Below, piece by piece: positions 58,501 through 64,000 of a DNA stretch of 64,000 nucleotides. How positions within the stretch are numbered: position 1 is the stretch's first letter; the number at the start of each line of letters is the position of its first letter. Source of the DNA: Umezawaea endophytica. Its GTDB lineage: Bacteria > Actinomycetota > Actinomycetes > Mycobacteriales > Pseudonocardiaceae. The translations under genes were made by a program, and so were the position numbers. Under the pieces are notes generated by a model. That model was not told the origin of the DNA and made no database searches. It saw only the letters and a list, made by a program, of their open reading frames with translations. The stretch lies in NCBI RefSeq assembly GCF_025061645.1, contig NZ_JANYMP010000001.1, positions 385,591-449,590 on the forward strand, written 5' to 3'.

Positions 58501-61500
58501 CACGGGAAGCCCGGACACCGGCGCGCCCGTGCCCTGCCACGAGGTCAGCAGCCGCTCCTCCGCGGCGCCGAGCAGGGACGACGCGCGGTGGTGCGCCTCG
58601 CCGTCGGCGACCATGGCGCGCAGGACCCGCAGGTGGCTGTCGCGCAGCCGCAAGACCTGGTCGGAGGTGAGGCCGTCCAGGGCGTAGTCGATCTCCAGGA
58701 GCAGGCCGTCCGCGCCCGGCTCGTGGCTGAAGGTCACGTCCAGCGGGAAGTTCGTGCGCGCCACGCCGGGGAGCACCGGGTCGGTGCCCGCCTGGTCGAT
58801 CGTGCCGTCCGTCGCGAGCCGCGCGATCCGGTGGAAGTTGTTGTAGGTGAGGTTGGACTCGAACAGCGGCCGGTCGCCGCCGAACTCGCGCTGGAGGGCG
58901 GCCAGCGGGTAGCGGCGGTGCGGCAGCAGGTCCCGCTCGGCGCGGAAGACCGCCCGCGCGAGGTCCCGCCACCCGCCCTCGGGCAGCCGCACCCGCAGGG
59001 GCACGGTGTTCAGGAAGAGGCCGCGCGCCTCGGAGCCGTCGGTCTCCTCCAGCCGTCCGTTGGACGTCAGGCCGAGCAGCACGTCGGTCGAGCCGGTGTG
59101 CAGGGCGAGCACCTTGAGGTGCGCGGCGAGCACGACCGACTTGACGGGCACCGAGGCGCGACCGGCGAACTCCTCCAGGCCGCGGAGCAGTTCGGCGGAC
59201 AGCGGGGTGGTCAGCGATCCGTGACCCGCGGCGTCGTCGCGCACGTGCCGCTCGCCGTCCACCCGCTCGCCCGCGAGGGCGGCGTCCCAGCGGGCGATCC
59301 GCCCGTCGGGGGCCCCGGCGAGGCGGTCCCGCCAGAACTCCCGGCTCTCCGGCGAGGCGAGGGCCTCGCGTTCGGCGGCGACGAAGTCCCGGTAGAGGGA
59401 GCGCAGGGGCTCGACCGCCCGCCGCTGTCCGGCGAGGAGTTCGCGGTACCGGTCGGTGATCTCCGCGAGGGTGGAGACCACGCTCCACCCGTCCAGGACG
59501 GCGTGGTGCTCGGTGATCGTCCACTGGAAGGCGTTGTCGGACAGCACGTGCACGGCCATCCGCAGCAGCGGTGCCGCGGTCAGGTCGAACCGGTCGCCCT
59601 GCTCCCGCCGGACGTGCTCCAGGAGCACCTCGTGGCGGTCGTCGGTCCGGCGCAGGTCGACGACGGTGAAAGGCACCTCGACGACCGAGTGCACGAGCTG
59701 CGTCGGCTCGCTGAACCCGACCAGGTCGAACGACGTGCGCAGCACCGGGTGCCGGGCCACGACGTGGTCGACCGCCGCCCGGAAGCACGCCTCGTCGAAG
59801 CGGCCTGCCAGCCGCAGGGTCTCCACGTTGTGGTAGGCGTTCCGGGCGCGGTCGCGCTCCATCTCGTAGACCATGCCGACCTGGAGCTCCGCCATCGGGT
59901 AGGCGTCGTCCAGCCCCTCCGGCAGCAGCGCGCGGTCGGCTTCGGCGAGGAGGGAGAACGGGCGGGTCGCGCGGTCCTCGTCCGGTGCGGAGGGCGCGGC
60001 GGTCGCGGCGAGGTCGGCGAGCGTGGGGGCGTCCAGGAACTCCTGGAGCCCGACGGAGAACCCGGCGTCCCTGACCCGGCCCAGGATCTGGATGCTGCGG
60101 ATGGAGTCGCCGCCCAGGTCGAAGAAGTTGTCGTGCCGTCCCACCCGGTCGACGCCCAGCACCCGGCGCCAGATGTCGGCGAACAGGTTCTCCAGGTCTC
60201 CCAGTGGCGACACGTACCGCTGTTCCAGCTCCGGCCGGTCCGCGGCGGGCTCGGGCAGCGCCCGGCGGTCGACCTTCCCCTGCGGGGTCAGGGGAAGCGC
60301 GTCCAGCGTGACGAAGTGCCGCGGGATCATGTAGTCCGGCAGCCGGGCGCCGAGCCAGGCCCGCACCTCGTCGACCGGCGGCGGGGCCGCGGCCGTCTCC
60401 GGCACGAGGTAGGCGACGAGGTCGGTCCGCCCGTCGGCGTCGGTGCGCGGGGTGACGGCGGCTTCGAGGACGCTCCGGTGGGTGGCGAGGACGTTCTCGA
60501 TCTCGCCGGTCTCGATCCGGTACCCCCGGATCTTCACCTGGGTGTCGGCCCGGCCCTGGTACTCCAGGCCACCACGGGCGTTCCACCGGGCCAGGTCGCC
60601 GCTGCGGTACAGGCGGGCGCCGGGCACACCCGACACGTGGTCCGGCACGAACCGCTGGGCCGTCAGCGCGGGCAGCCCGGTGTAGCCGCGGGCCAACCCC
60701 GCGCCCGCCACGTGCAGTTCGCCGGTCACGCCGACGGGGCAGGGGTTTCCGTGCCGGTCCAGCACGTGGACGCCGAGGTCCGGCAGCGGGACGCCGATGG
60801 GGCTGACGTCGCCGTCGACGTGCCCGGCGTCGAGTTCGAGGTAGGTGACGTGGACGGTGGTCTCGGTGATGCCGTACATGTTCACCAACAACGGCGCCGC
60901 GTACCCGTGCCGCGAAGCCCACCGCCGCACCGACGGCCGGTGCAGCGCCTCACCGCCGAACACCACGGCGCGGAGCGCGAGATCACCGCCGAAGCGCTCG
61001 TCGGCGGTCTCGAACTGCCGGAAGGCAGACGGAGTCTGGCTCAAGATCGTCACGGCCTCGTCGCGCACCAGCGCGTGGAACGCCTCCACATCACGACTCG
61101 TCGCATACGGCACCACCACCAGACGACCACCGGTCGTCAACGCACCCCACATCTCCCAGACGGAGAAGTCGAACGCGAAGCTGTGGAACAACGTCCACAC
61201 GTCATCCTGCCCAAACGGCAACCGCTCCCGCACACCACCGATCAACCGCACCACGTTCCGGTGCGTCACCGTCGTCCCCTTCGGACGACCCGTCGACCCC
61301 GACGTGAAGATCACGTAGGCGGCGTGGTCCGGGTGGACGGCCGGGAGTTCGACGTCCCCGGCCTCCGCGGGTCCGTCGAGGTCGACCTGCTCCCACGGTC
61401 CACTCGGGACGGACGCGGCCGTCGCGGCGTGCACCACGACCAGCGGCGCCCCGACGTCCCGCAGCATGAACTCCAGGCGGTCGGCGGGGAACGCCGTGTC

Positions 61501-64000
61501 CAGCGGCACGTACACGCCACCCGCGCGCAGCACGGCGAGGCACGCCACGACGGTCTCCCACGACCGCTCCAGGTACACCCCGACGCACACCTCCGGCCCG
61601 ACGCCGAGGCGCCGCAACCGGTGCGCCAGCAGGTCCGCGCGGTCCAGCAGCTCCCGGTAGGTCAGGGAGACGCCGGAACCGGTCAGCGCCATCGCGTCCG
61701 GCCGGGCCGAGGCCGCGGCCTCCACCAGCTCGTGCACGGTCGTCGCGCCGGGCACGTCGACCGCCGCGCGCGACCACTCCGCCACCCGCCGGGCCTCGCC
61801 GCTCGGGACGAGCACGGACGTCGTGTGGAGCGACGAGGGGTCGGCGGTCATCGCGTGGAGCGCGCTCAGGTGGTAGTCGCGCAGGAGCACCGCCTGCTCG
61901 CCGTCGACCTTGCGGGTGTCGTACTCCAGTTCCAGGCGCAGGCCGTCGGTGCCCGCTTCGCGGCTGACCGAGACGAGCAGCGGGAAGCTGGTGCGGGCCG
62001 ACCCGGACGACCCCTGGTCGGCGGTGTCCAGCCGCCACGAGCCGTCGCCGTCGGCGAGCCCGCCGAACTGGTGGAAGTCGTTGTAGACGAACCCGACGTC
62101 GAACAGCGAGGCGCCGCCGAGTTCGCGCTGGAGAGCCGCCATCGGGTAGCGGCGGTGCGGCAGGACGTCCCGTTCCGCCTCGAACACCGCCCGCGCGAGG
62201 TCCTGCCAGCTCCCGTCCGGGAGCGCGACCCGGAACGGCAGGGTGTTGAGGAACAGGCCGCGCACCTCGGCGCCGTCCGCCTCCTCCAGCCGCCCGTGGA
62301 ACGAGAGCCCGGTGGTCACGTCACCGCCGCCGGTGACGGCGGAGAGCACGCGCAGGTGCGCCGCGAGCACGGCCGTCTTGAACGGCACGCCGGCGCGACG
62401 CGCGAACGCCTCGACGTCCGCGCGGAGTTCGGCGGGCAGCGTGGTGACGAGCGAGCCGTGGCCCAGGTCCTCGTCGCGGTCGTGGCGCTCGCCGGGGACG
62501 GTGTCCCCCAGCCCGTCGGAGACGACCGACCAGCGGGGCAGGGGGCTCCCGTCGGTGCCCGCCAGGCGCTCGCGCCAGTACCGCCTGCTCTCCGGTGAGG
62601 TCAGTGCCGCGCGCTCGGCCGCGATGAAGTCGCGGAAGGACGAGCGGAGCGGGGCGGGCCGGACGTCCTGCCCGGCGAGGAGGGCGTCGTAGGTCGTGCT
62701 GATCTCGGCGAGGGTGGACGTGAGGCTCCAGCCGTCCAGGATGGCGTGGTGCTCGGTGACGGACCACTGGAAGGCGTTGTCGGACAGCACGTGCACGGTC
62801 ATCCGGCACAGCGGTGCCGCGGCGAGGTCGAGCGAGATGCGCCGCTCGGCATCCAGGTGCTCGTCCACCGCCGCGCGCCGGGTGTCCTCCGGCGTCGCAC
62901 GCAGGTCGACGACGGAGAGGGGGATCTCGGCCGACGGGTGCACGAGCTGCACGGGCACGCTGAAGCGGCTCATGGCGAAGGAGGTCCGCAGGACGGGGTG
63001 CCGCGCGGTGACCAGCGCGAGCGCGGCGCGGAAGCGGGCCTCGTCGAACGTTCCGGCCAGCCGCAGGGTGTGGACGTTGTGGTACGGCTTGCGCTCGGGG
63101 TCGCGCTCCATCTCGTAGACCATGCCGACCTGGAGCTCCGCCATCGGGTAGGCGTCCTCCAGCCCGTCCGGCAGCAGTGCGCGGTCGGCGTCGGCGAGCA
63201 CGGAGAACGGCTCGGACCTCACCGTGTCGACCGCGTCCTCGAGCGCGGCGGCGAGTCCCGCGGGCGTCGGGTTCGCCAGCATCGTCGCCAGGCTCGCGGT
63301 CAGCCCCGCCTCGCGCGTCTCGCCGAGGACCTGGATGCTGCGGATGGAGTCGCCGCCCAGGTCGAAGAAGTTGTCGTGCCGTCCCACCCGGTCCACGCCG
63401 AGCACCCGCGACCAGACCCCGGCCAGCAGCTCCTCGACCTCGCCGACCGGCGGGACGTACTCCTGCGCCACGTCCGGCCGCGCCTCGTCCGGGTCGGGCA
63501 GCGCCCGCCGGTCCACCTTCGCGTTCGACGTGAGCGGCAGGACGTCCAGGAGCACGAACAGCCGCGGCACCATGTAGGTCGGCAGCCGCTCCCCCAGCCA
63601 CGCCCGGACCTCGCCGGTGGACGGCGCGTCCCCGGCCGCGACGAGGTAGGCGACCAGGTCGACCCCCGCCGACGAGTTCGGCCGGGTCACCACGACGCAG
63701 TCGCGCAGGGCGGGGTGGTCGCGCAGCGCGGCCTCGACCTCGCCCAGCTCGACGCGGTACCCGCGCACCTTGACCATGTGGTCGACCCGGCCGAGGAACT
63801 CCACCAGGCCGTCGGCGGACCAGCGGCCCAGGTCGCCGGTGCGGTACAGGCGTTCACCCGCCCGGAACGGGTGCGGCAGGAAGCGCTCCGCCGTCAGCCC
63901 CGGCTGACCGAGGTAGCCGCGCGCCAGGCACGGTCCGGACACGCACAGCTCGCCCGGCGTCCCCACCGGCACGGGCTGACCGGCGTCGTCGAGCGCCCAC
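46576..64000 (-). CDS. terminal NRPS: (A)-PCP-[C-A-PCP]x5-TE (5' end outside window)
   Basis: The frame is open to base 64000, giving ~5808 visible residues; it starts inside an A domain. Domains by position: partial A0 (64000-63480; NAKVDR), PCP0 ~63440-63240, C1 ~63165-61830, A1 ~61790-60280, PCP1, C2 ~59930-58560, A2 ~58500-57040, PCP2, C3 ~56735-55430, A3 ~55370-53900, PCP3, C4 ~53590-52290, A4 ~52260-50770, PCP4, C5 ~50470-49170, A5 ~49110-47650, PCP5, TE ~47330-46620 (GWSAGG, LVDSDP, GDHFQLM). A1 pocket residues read D-F-W-S-V-G-M-V-H-K, close to the threonine code. A2-A5 share an unusual SAF(I/L)SDFFL motif and Asp at two inner positions. C1/C2 have HHxxxDGWS, C3-C5 HHxxxDEWS. No epimerase or methyltransferase domain is seen. 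The C-terminal TE marks it as the last assembly enzyme. Confidence 0.95.
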   Translation of the reverse strand, partial: WALDDAGQPVPVGTPGELCVSGPCLARGYLGQPGLTAERFLPHPFRAGERLYRTGDLGRWSADGLVEFLGRVDHMVKVRGYRVELGEVEAALRDHPALRDCVVVTRPNSSAGVDLVAYLVAAGDAPSTGEVRAWLGERLPTYMVPRLFVLLDVLPLTSNAKVDRRALPDPDEARPDVAQEYVPPVGEVEELLAGVWSRVLGVDRVGRHDNFFDLGGDSIRSIQVLGETREAGLTASLATMLANPTPAGLAAALEDAVDTVRSEPFSVLADADRALLPDGLEDAYPMAELQVGMVYEMERDPERKPYHNVHTLRLAGTFDEARFRAALALVTARHPVLRTSFAMSRFSVPVQLVHPSAEIPLSVVDLRATPEDTRRAAVDEHLDAERRISLDLAAAPLCRMTVHVLSDNAFQWSVTEHHAILDGWSLTSTLAEISTTYDALLAGQDVRPAPLRSSFRDFIAAERAALTSPESRRYWRERLAGTDGSPLPRWSVVSDGLGDTVPGERHDRDEDLGHGSLVTTLPAELRADVEAFARRAGVPFKTAVLAAHLRVLSAVTGGGDVTTGLSFHGRLEEADGAEVRGLFLNTLPFRVALPDGSWQDLARAVFEAERDVLPHRRYPMAALQRELGGASLFDVGFVYNDFHQFGGLADGDGSWRLDTADQGSSGSARTSFPLLVSVSREAGTDGLRLELEYDTRKVDGEQAVLLRDYHLSALHAMTADPSSLHTTSVLVPSGEARRVAEWSRAAVDVPGATTVHELVEAAASARPDAMALTGSGVSLTYRELLDRADLLAHRLRRLGVGPEVCVGVYLERSWETVVACLAVLRAGGVYVPLDTAFPADRLEFMLRDVGAPLVVVHAATAASVPSGPWEQVDLDGPAEAGDVELPAVHPDHAAYVIFTSGSTGRPKGTTVTHRNVVRLIGGVRERLPFGQDDVWTLFHSFAFDFSVWEMWGALTTGGRLVVVPYATSRDVEAFHALVRDEAVTILSQTPSAFRQFETADERFGGDLALRAVVFGGEALHRPSVRRWASRHGYAAPLLVNMYGITETTVHVTYLELDAGHVDGDVSPIGVPLPDLGVHVLDRHGNPCPVGVTGELHVAGAGLARGYTGLPALTAQRFVPDHVSGVPGARLYRSGDLARWNARGGLEYQGRADTQVKIRGYRIETGEIENVLATHRSVLEAAVTPRTDADGRTDLVAYLVPETAAAPPPVDEVRAWLGARLPDYMIPRHFVTLDALPLTPQGKVDRRALPEPAADRPELEQRYVSPLGDLENLFADIWRRVLGVDRVGRHDNFFDLGGDSIRSIQILGRVRDAGFSVGLQEFLDAPTLADLAATAAPSAPDEDRATRPFSLLAEADRALLPEGLDDAYPMAELQVGMVYEMERDRARNAYHNVETLRLAGRFDEACFRAAVDHVVARHPVLRTSFDLVGFSEPTQLVHSVVEVPFTVVDLRRTDDRHEVLLEHVRREQGDRFDLTAAPLLRMAVHVLSDNAFQWTITEHHAVLDGWSVVSTLAEITDRYRELLAGQRRAVEPLRSLYRDFVAAEREALASPESREFWRDRLAGAPDGRIARWDAALAGERVDGERHVRDDAAGHGSLTTPLSAELLRGLEEFAGRASVPVKSVVLAAHLKVLALHTGSTDVLLGLTSNGRLEETDGSEARGLFLNTVPLRVRLPEGGWRDLARAVFRAERDLLPHRRYPLAALQREFGGDRPLFESNLTYNNFHRIARLATDGTIDQAGTDPVLPGVARTNFPLDVTFSHEPGADGLLLEIDYALDGLTSDQVLRLRDSHLRVLRAMVADGEAHHRASSLLGAAEERLLTSWQGTGAPVSGLPVHELLRARAVSWPDAVAVESGDERLSFAELDARSEVLARRLVAAGARRGDLVGLHLRPGVVAIVAVWAVWKAGGAFLPLDPDLPPARLDVMVADAVPAVVVSQEATPVSWRTVSPDPDPEVPDVELPRVGARDLAYVMFTSGSTGRPKGVMVDHGNLANFAEALLLPRICGGGIESGQRARVLTGTSAFLSDFFLEQVLPLLDGHRLLVLAGPEGRDPRRLVELAQDPESAVDVIDATTSQVQVMVEAGLLDAPHPPKLIAIGGEACPPDLWHALRSRPGVTAHNTYGPAETAVDATFADLGEHDSPVIGRPYGNVRVHLVDDALEPVPPGTVGEIVVGGSGVGRGYVRRPGTTAAVFVPDPWGEPGSRLYRTGDLGRYTVDGQIEFLGRGDHQVKILGQRVEPEEVEAVLRSHPAIEAAAVSAHRFGADGRLRLVAHLVPVGGPLDQDDVRAHLASRLPAAAVPAVLVPIAELPMTAGGKLDRAALTVPDDVEAGLPHREVVAPRTGTERRIAAVWLGLLGGSRVGVHDDFFALGGHSLLAIRLAMRISAELGADLPLHEVFERPTIAAQAELIDRSAPVAGIPHVEGRELPASHAQERQWFLWQLAPDSSTYHVPWGYEVSGDLDVAVLDAAVAALVDRHESLRTTLRVDAEGLVLQRVGTAEWGGLTALDADEAALPALVEAAVRQPFDLGAGPVLRVTVWRLAADRHVVLFVAHHVAIDEWSSDVFEQELWALYRAGGDPARAGLAPLDVRYADYAVWHRELVARRSDEDLAYWRRTLEGAPPPWPHTHGQKSAPAGASHTVPADALAGLDRVRAEVGATDFMVYLAVYFLLLARTSGERDLTVGVPVSGRTHADLAPLVGFFVNTLALRVVVHPEDDFAAHLERVREVVLEAFAHQEAPFEQVVRAVAPGRAESANPLFHTMFSFTTGTGTGSGDRSDHAPDGLVVGDLPIEGSGNRFELALGATRAPDGLHLTLQLDTALFEAQAAQELVSSFADLLRAAGGSPRRAVADLLRASDDEQQRLAAWTGDATVPRCATPVHELFRERVGRWPDAVAVEFGDVRLSFAELDSRSEVLARRLVAAGVRRGDVVGLHLRPGVDAVVAVWAAWKAGGAFLPLDPELPAVRLDAMAEDAAPAVVVSLDPATAPGSRPTLFPAGEDVPDVVLPVVGERDLAYVMFTSGSTGRAKGVMVDHGNLATYAEVLLLPRMRRAGIATGQHARVLTGTSAFISDFFLTQVLPLLDGHLLLVVSGVAGRDPRHLVALAQDPARAVDVIDVATSQVQVMVEAGLLDTPHPPKMITFGGEACPPDLWQAFRSHPNVVGHNQYGPAETTVDVAYADVEAHGSPVIGRPYGNARVHLVDEHLHEVPPGSAGEIVIGGPGVGRGYVRRPGATAAVFVPDPWGEPGSRLYRTGDLGRFTVDGQIEFLGRNDHQVKIQGQRVEPEEVEAVLRAHPAIEAAAVSAHRVGGRLRLVAHLVVAEGFALDRERIREHLVGLLPAPAVPTVLARVDALPMTVGGKLDRLALTLPDDVEAADVVAPRTVTEERVAAAWQAVLGDVRVGVHEDFFAVGGHSLLAVRLAMRVRAELGVELALHDVFAHPTVAGQAELIDRSAAAGAVAGIPRIDRGEGRDLLASHAQERQWFLWQLAPESSTYHVPWGYEVSGDLDVAAVGAAVEALVERHESFRTTLHVDDEGRVVHRVAAGWSGGTTVREVAEADLRAFVDREVERPFDLSAGPVLRVSVWRTAPDRHVVLFVAHHVVIDEWSLDVVEAEFWALYRAGGDVAAAGLAPLDVTYADYAAWHRDLVESRAEEDLAHWRRALGGTASSWPHALAENAGAGELGHTVPADALAGLDRVRAEVGATDFMVYLAVYFLLLARQSGDREFTVGVPVSGRTHPDLASVVGFFVNTLALRVVVHPEDDFAAHLGRVREVVLEAFAHQEAPFEQVVRAVAPDRTEGANPLFRTMFSFTDGGHLADRLAPDGLTVGELPLGGGNDRFDLSLSTTRTAAGLHLTLEFSGDCFGAPAAEDLVTSFADLLHAVAGSPRTAVADLLRASRRDRELLAAWSGQAVRAVEHRVVHESLRDRVGLWPDAVAVESGDVVVSFAELDSRSEVLARRLVAAGVRRGDVVGLHLRPGVDAVIAVWAVWKSGGAFLPLDPELPAARLDVMVADAAPAVVVSREETAPTSWRTVSLDPDAEVPEVDLPRVGARDLAYVMFTSGSTGRAKGVMVDHGNLAHFAEALLLPRMRRAGLDVGGRCRVLTGTSAFISDFFLSQVLSLLDGHLLLVLSGAEGRDPRHLVELAQDPARAVDVIDATTSQIQVMVEAGLLDAPHPPRLVAVGGEACPPDLWRALRSHPEVVAQNLYGPAETTVDATCADIGAHLTPVIGRPFGDVRVHLVDETLGLVPPGAVGEIVVGGPGVGRGYAGRPGATAAVFVPDPWGEPGSRLYRTGDLGRYTADGQIEFLGRNDHQVKIQGQRVEPEEVESALRGHPAVDAAAVGVHRAGGRPRLVAHLVVAEGFALDRDEIREHLAGLLPAAAIPTALVPVDALPMTVGGKLDRKALTVPDDVEARLFGRDAVAPRTATERKVAAAWQSVLGLADIGVHEDFFAAGGHSLLAVRLAMRVRAELGADLALHEVFAHPTVAGQAELIDRGVAAGAVAGIPRVEGRELPASHAQERQWFLWQLAPESPTYHVPWGFEVDGDLDVAAVGAAVQALVERHESFRTTLHVDDAGRVVQRVGTAAWSGPTVRDAVEAELPGLVDAEVARPFDLGTGPVLRVTVWRLAADRHVVLFVAHHVAIDEWSSDIVEQEFWALYRAGGDPARAGLAPLDVRYADYAVWHRGLVERQADDAIAYWRRALDDAPPPWPRSSGGRAQGGAAPFEASSRTVAADALVGLDRVRAEVRATDFMVYLAVYSLLLARRSGERDFTVGVPVSGRDHADLAPLVGFFVNTLALRVVVHPDDDFATHLGRVREVVLGGFAHQEAPFEQVVRAVAPDRAEGANPLFRTMFSFTAGTDPSGPADRAPADLVLRELPIEGSANRFDLSLATARTADGLDLSLALNTGLFEAGAAEDLAASFADLLHAVGGSPRVAVAELLRASDREQRRVAEWTGDTTAPVCATPVHELFRERVVLWPDAVAVESGDERLSFADLDSRSEVLARRLVAAGVRRGDVVGLHLRPGVDAVIAVWAAWKAGGAFLPLDPELPAARLDVMVADAVPAVVVSSDPTAAPDSWSTLAPESDADVPEVDLPRVGARDLAYVMFTSGSTGRPKGVMVDHGGLANYAETLLMPRMRRAGLAAGQQARVLTGTSAFISDFFLTQVLPLLDGHLLLVVSGVEGRDPRHLVELAQDPSRAVDVIDVATSQVQVMVEAGLLDTPHPPKLIAFGGEVCPPDLWQAFRSHPEVVGHNMYGPAEVTVDAAYADIGAHESSVIGRPYGNVRVHLVDDDLHEVPPGSPGEIVIGGPGVGRGYVRRPGATAAVFVPDPWGEPGSRLYRTGDLGRYTAEGQIEFLGRNDHQVKIQGQRVEPEEVEAVLRAHPAIEAAAVSAHRVGGRLRLVGHLVVAEGIALDRIREYLLGRLPAAAVPAVLVPVDALPMTVGGKLDRKALTVPEDVDTRLPRRDVVAPRTGTEQRIAAAWRAVLGLADVGAHDDFFGLGGHSLLAIRLRMALSRDFATEIPLADLYTASTVAEQAERVDGLLRGGPAENRAVVPLGGVRGARPLVLVHPVGGTLFSYRDLLGEVAADFEAFGVQGRIGGEDSGATDLTGLAERYADELAPVLGDREPVVAGWSAGGVIAHELARALTDRGIRVHRLVLVDSDPRRTADVEAERLDIATLAALRGAVLDRGPAPLLEFDGADRLFVTLGVDPAAVAGLDGPTLAALMAFWRDVFTGLVEHRPAAFDGPTDLVLASGDGADLIAAAWRGLTGTLAVTHVDGDHFQLMRRPRVKAVADALRGSTAQTGD
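47400..58500. repeat. tandem repeat of NRPS modules 2-5 (period about 3.1 kb)
   Basis: The SDFF motif recurs on the - strand near 57922, 54790, 51668 and 48518, spaced 3132, 3122 and 3150 bases. Long stretches of the A, PCP and C domains are nearly the same at DNA level between copies, showing recent module duplication or continuing gene conversion. Confidence 0.85.

Noticed and set aside
52087-62598. Very long open frame (>3500 codons) on the + strand opposite the NRPS
   Set aside because: It is an antisense shadow caused by high GC and strong third-position bias of the NRPS gene. Its translation is Arg/Gly/Pro-rich and resembles no protein, while the - strand frame has continuous C, A and PCP motifs.
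46576-64000. Epimerisation domains between PCP and C in the terminal NRPS
   Set aside because: The spacing from each PCP to the next C domain is only tens of residues, leaving no room for a ~450-residue E domain.

Overview
The DNA is very GC-rich and tightly packed, with many ATGA, GTGA and TGATG start/stop overlaps and frequent GTG or TTG starts. It carries modular PKS/NRPS genes, a NarL-type two-component pair and secreted glycosidases with actinobacterial signal peptides. This points to a filamentous actinomycete; a Pseudonocardiales-like genus is my guess, not something shown. No rRNA, tRNA, insertion sequence or CRISPR array was recognised, and no stretch over 300 bases lacks a gene.

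Region 1 (1-7526, + strand) is one tightly coupled operon that enters from the left edge. It encodes a RiPP-type radical SAM enzyme (rSAM1 type, truncated by the edge), a nucleotidyltransferase-fold protein, a large unknown protein ending in a cyclophilin domain, a small acyl carrier protein, an aminoacyl-tRNA-synthetase-like amino acid:carrier protein ligase, a second nucleotidyltransferase-fold protein (PF14907-like) and a luciferase-like flavin oxidoreductase. No precursor peptide is visible. The set looks like a peptide- or aminoacyl-modifying pathway that I cannot match to a characterised product.

Region 2 (7527-14049, + strand) is accessory metabolism. Two secreted GH43 arabinan-degrading enzymes lie behind a pair of identical LacI-type operator palindromes and are followed by a perfect hairpin. 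Then come a Tat-exported BBE-like FAD oxidase and a histidine kinase/response regulator pair.

Region 3 (14055-64000, all - strand, about 50 kb) is a hybrid NRPS/PKS cluster that runs off the right edge. In transcription order it holds: a giant NRPS with C-terminal TE (5' end outside); a NodU/TobZ-type O-carbamoyltransferase; an NRPS with layout PCP-C-A-PCP; an MbtH protein; an MFS exporter; a type II thioesterase; a second amino acid:carrier protein ligase; a PLP aminotransferase; a P450; a PKS (KSQ-AT-ACP plus two KS-AT-DH-KR-ACP modules); a PKS (KS-AT-DH-ER-KR-ACP); and a thioesterase/FMN alpha-hydroxyacid oxidase fusion.

My main inference concerns 14055-39106. The PKS logic (acetyl starter from KSQ, three malonyl extensions, last one fully reduced) predicts octa-4,6-dienoyl-ACP. 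Release by the TE domain, alpha-hydroxylation by the P450, oxidation by the FMN domain and transamination would give 2-amino-octa-4,6-dienoic acid. This resembles the route proposed for 2-amino-4-hexenoic acid in ilamycin/rufomycin, with one more module. The synthetase-like ligase could then load it onto the N-terminal PCP of the 41492-44803 NRPS, which has no A domain. The terminal NRPS would add a Thr-like residue and four further residues whose A domains are near-duplicates with acidic pockets, and release the peptide by its TE. Carbamoylation would decorate a hydroxyl group.
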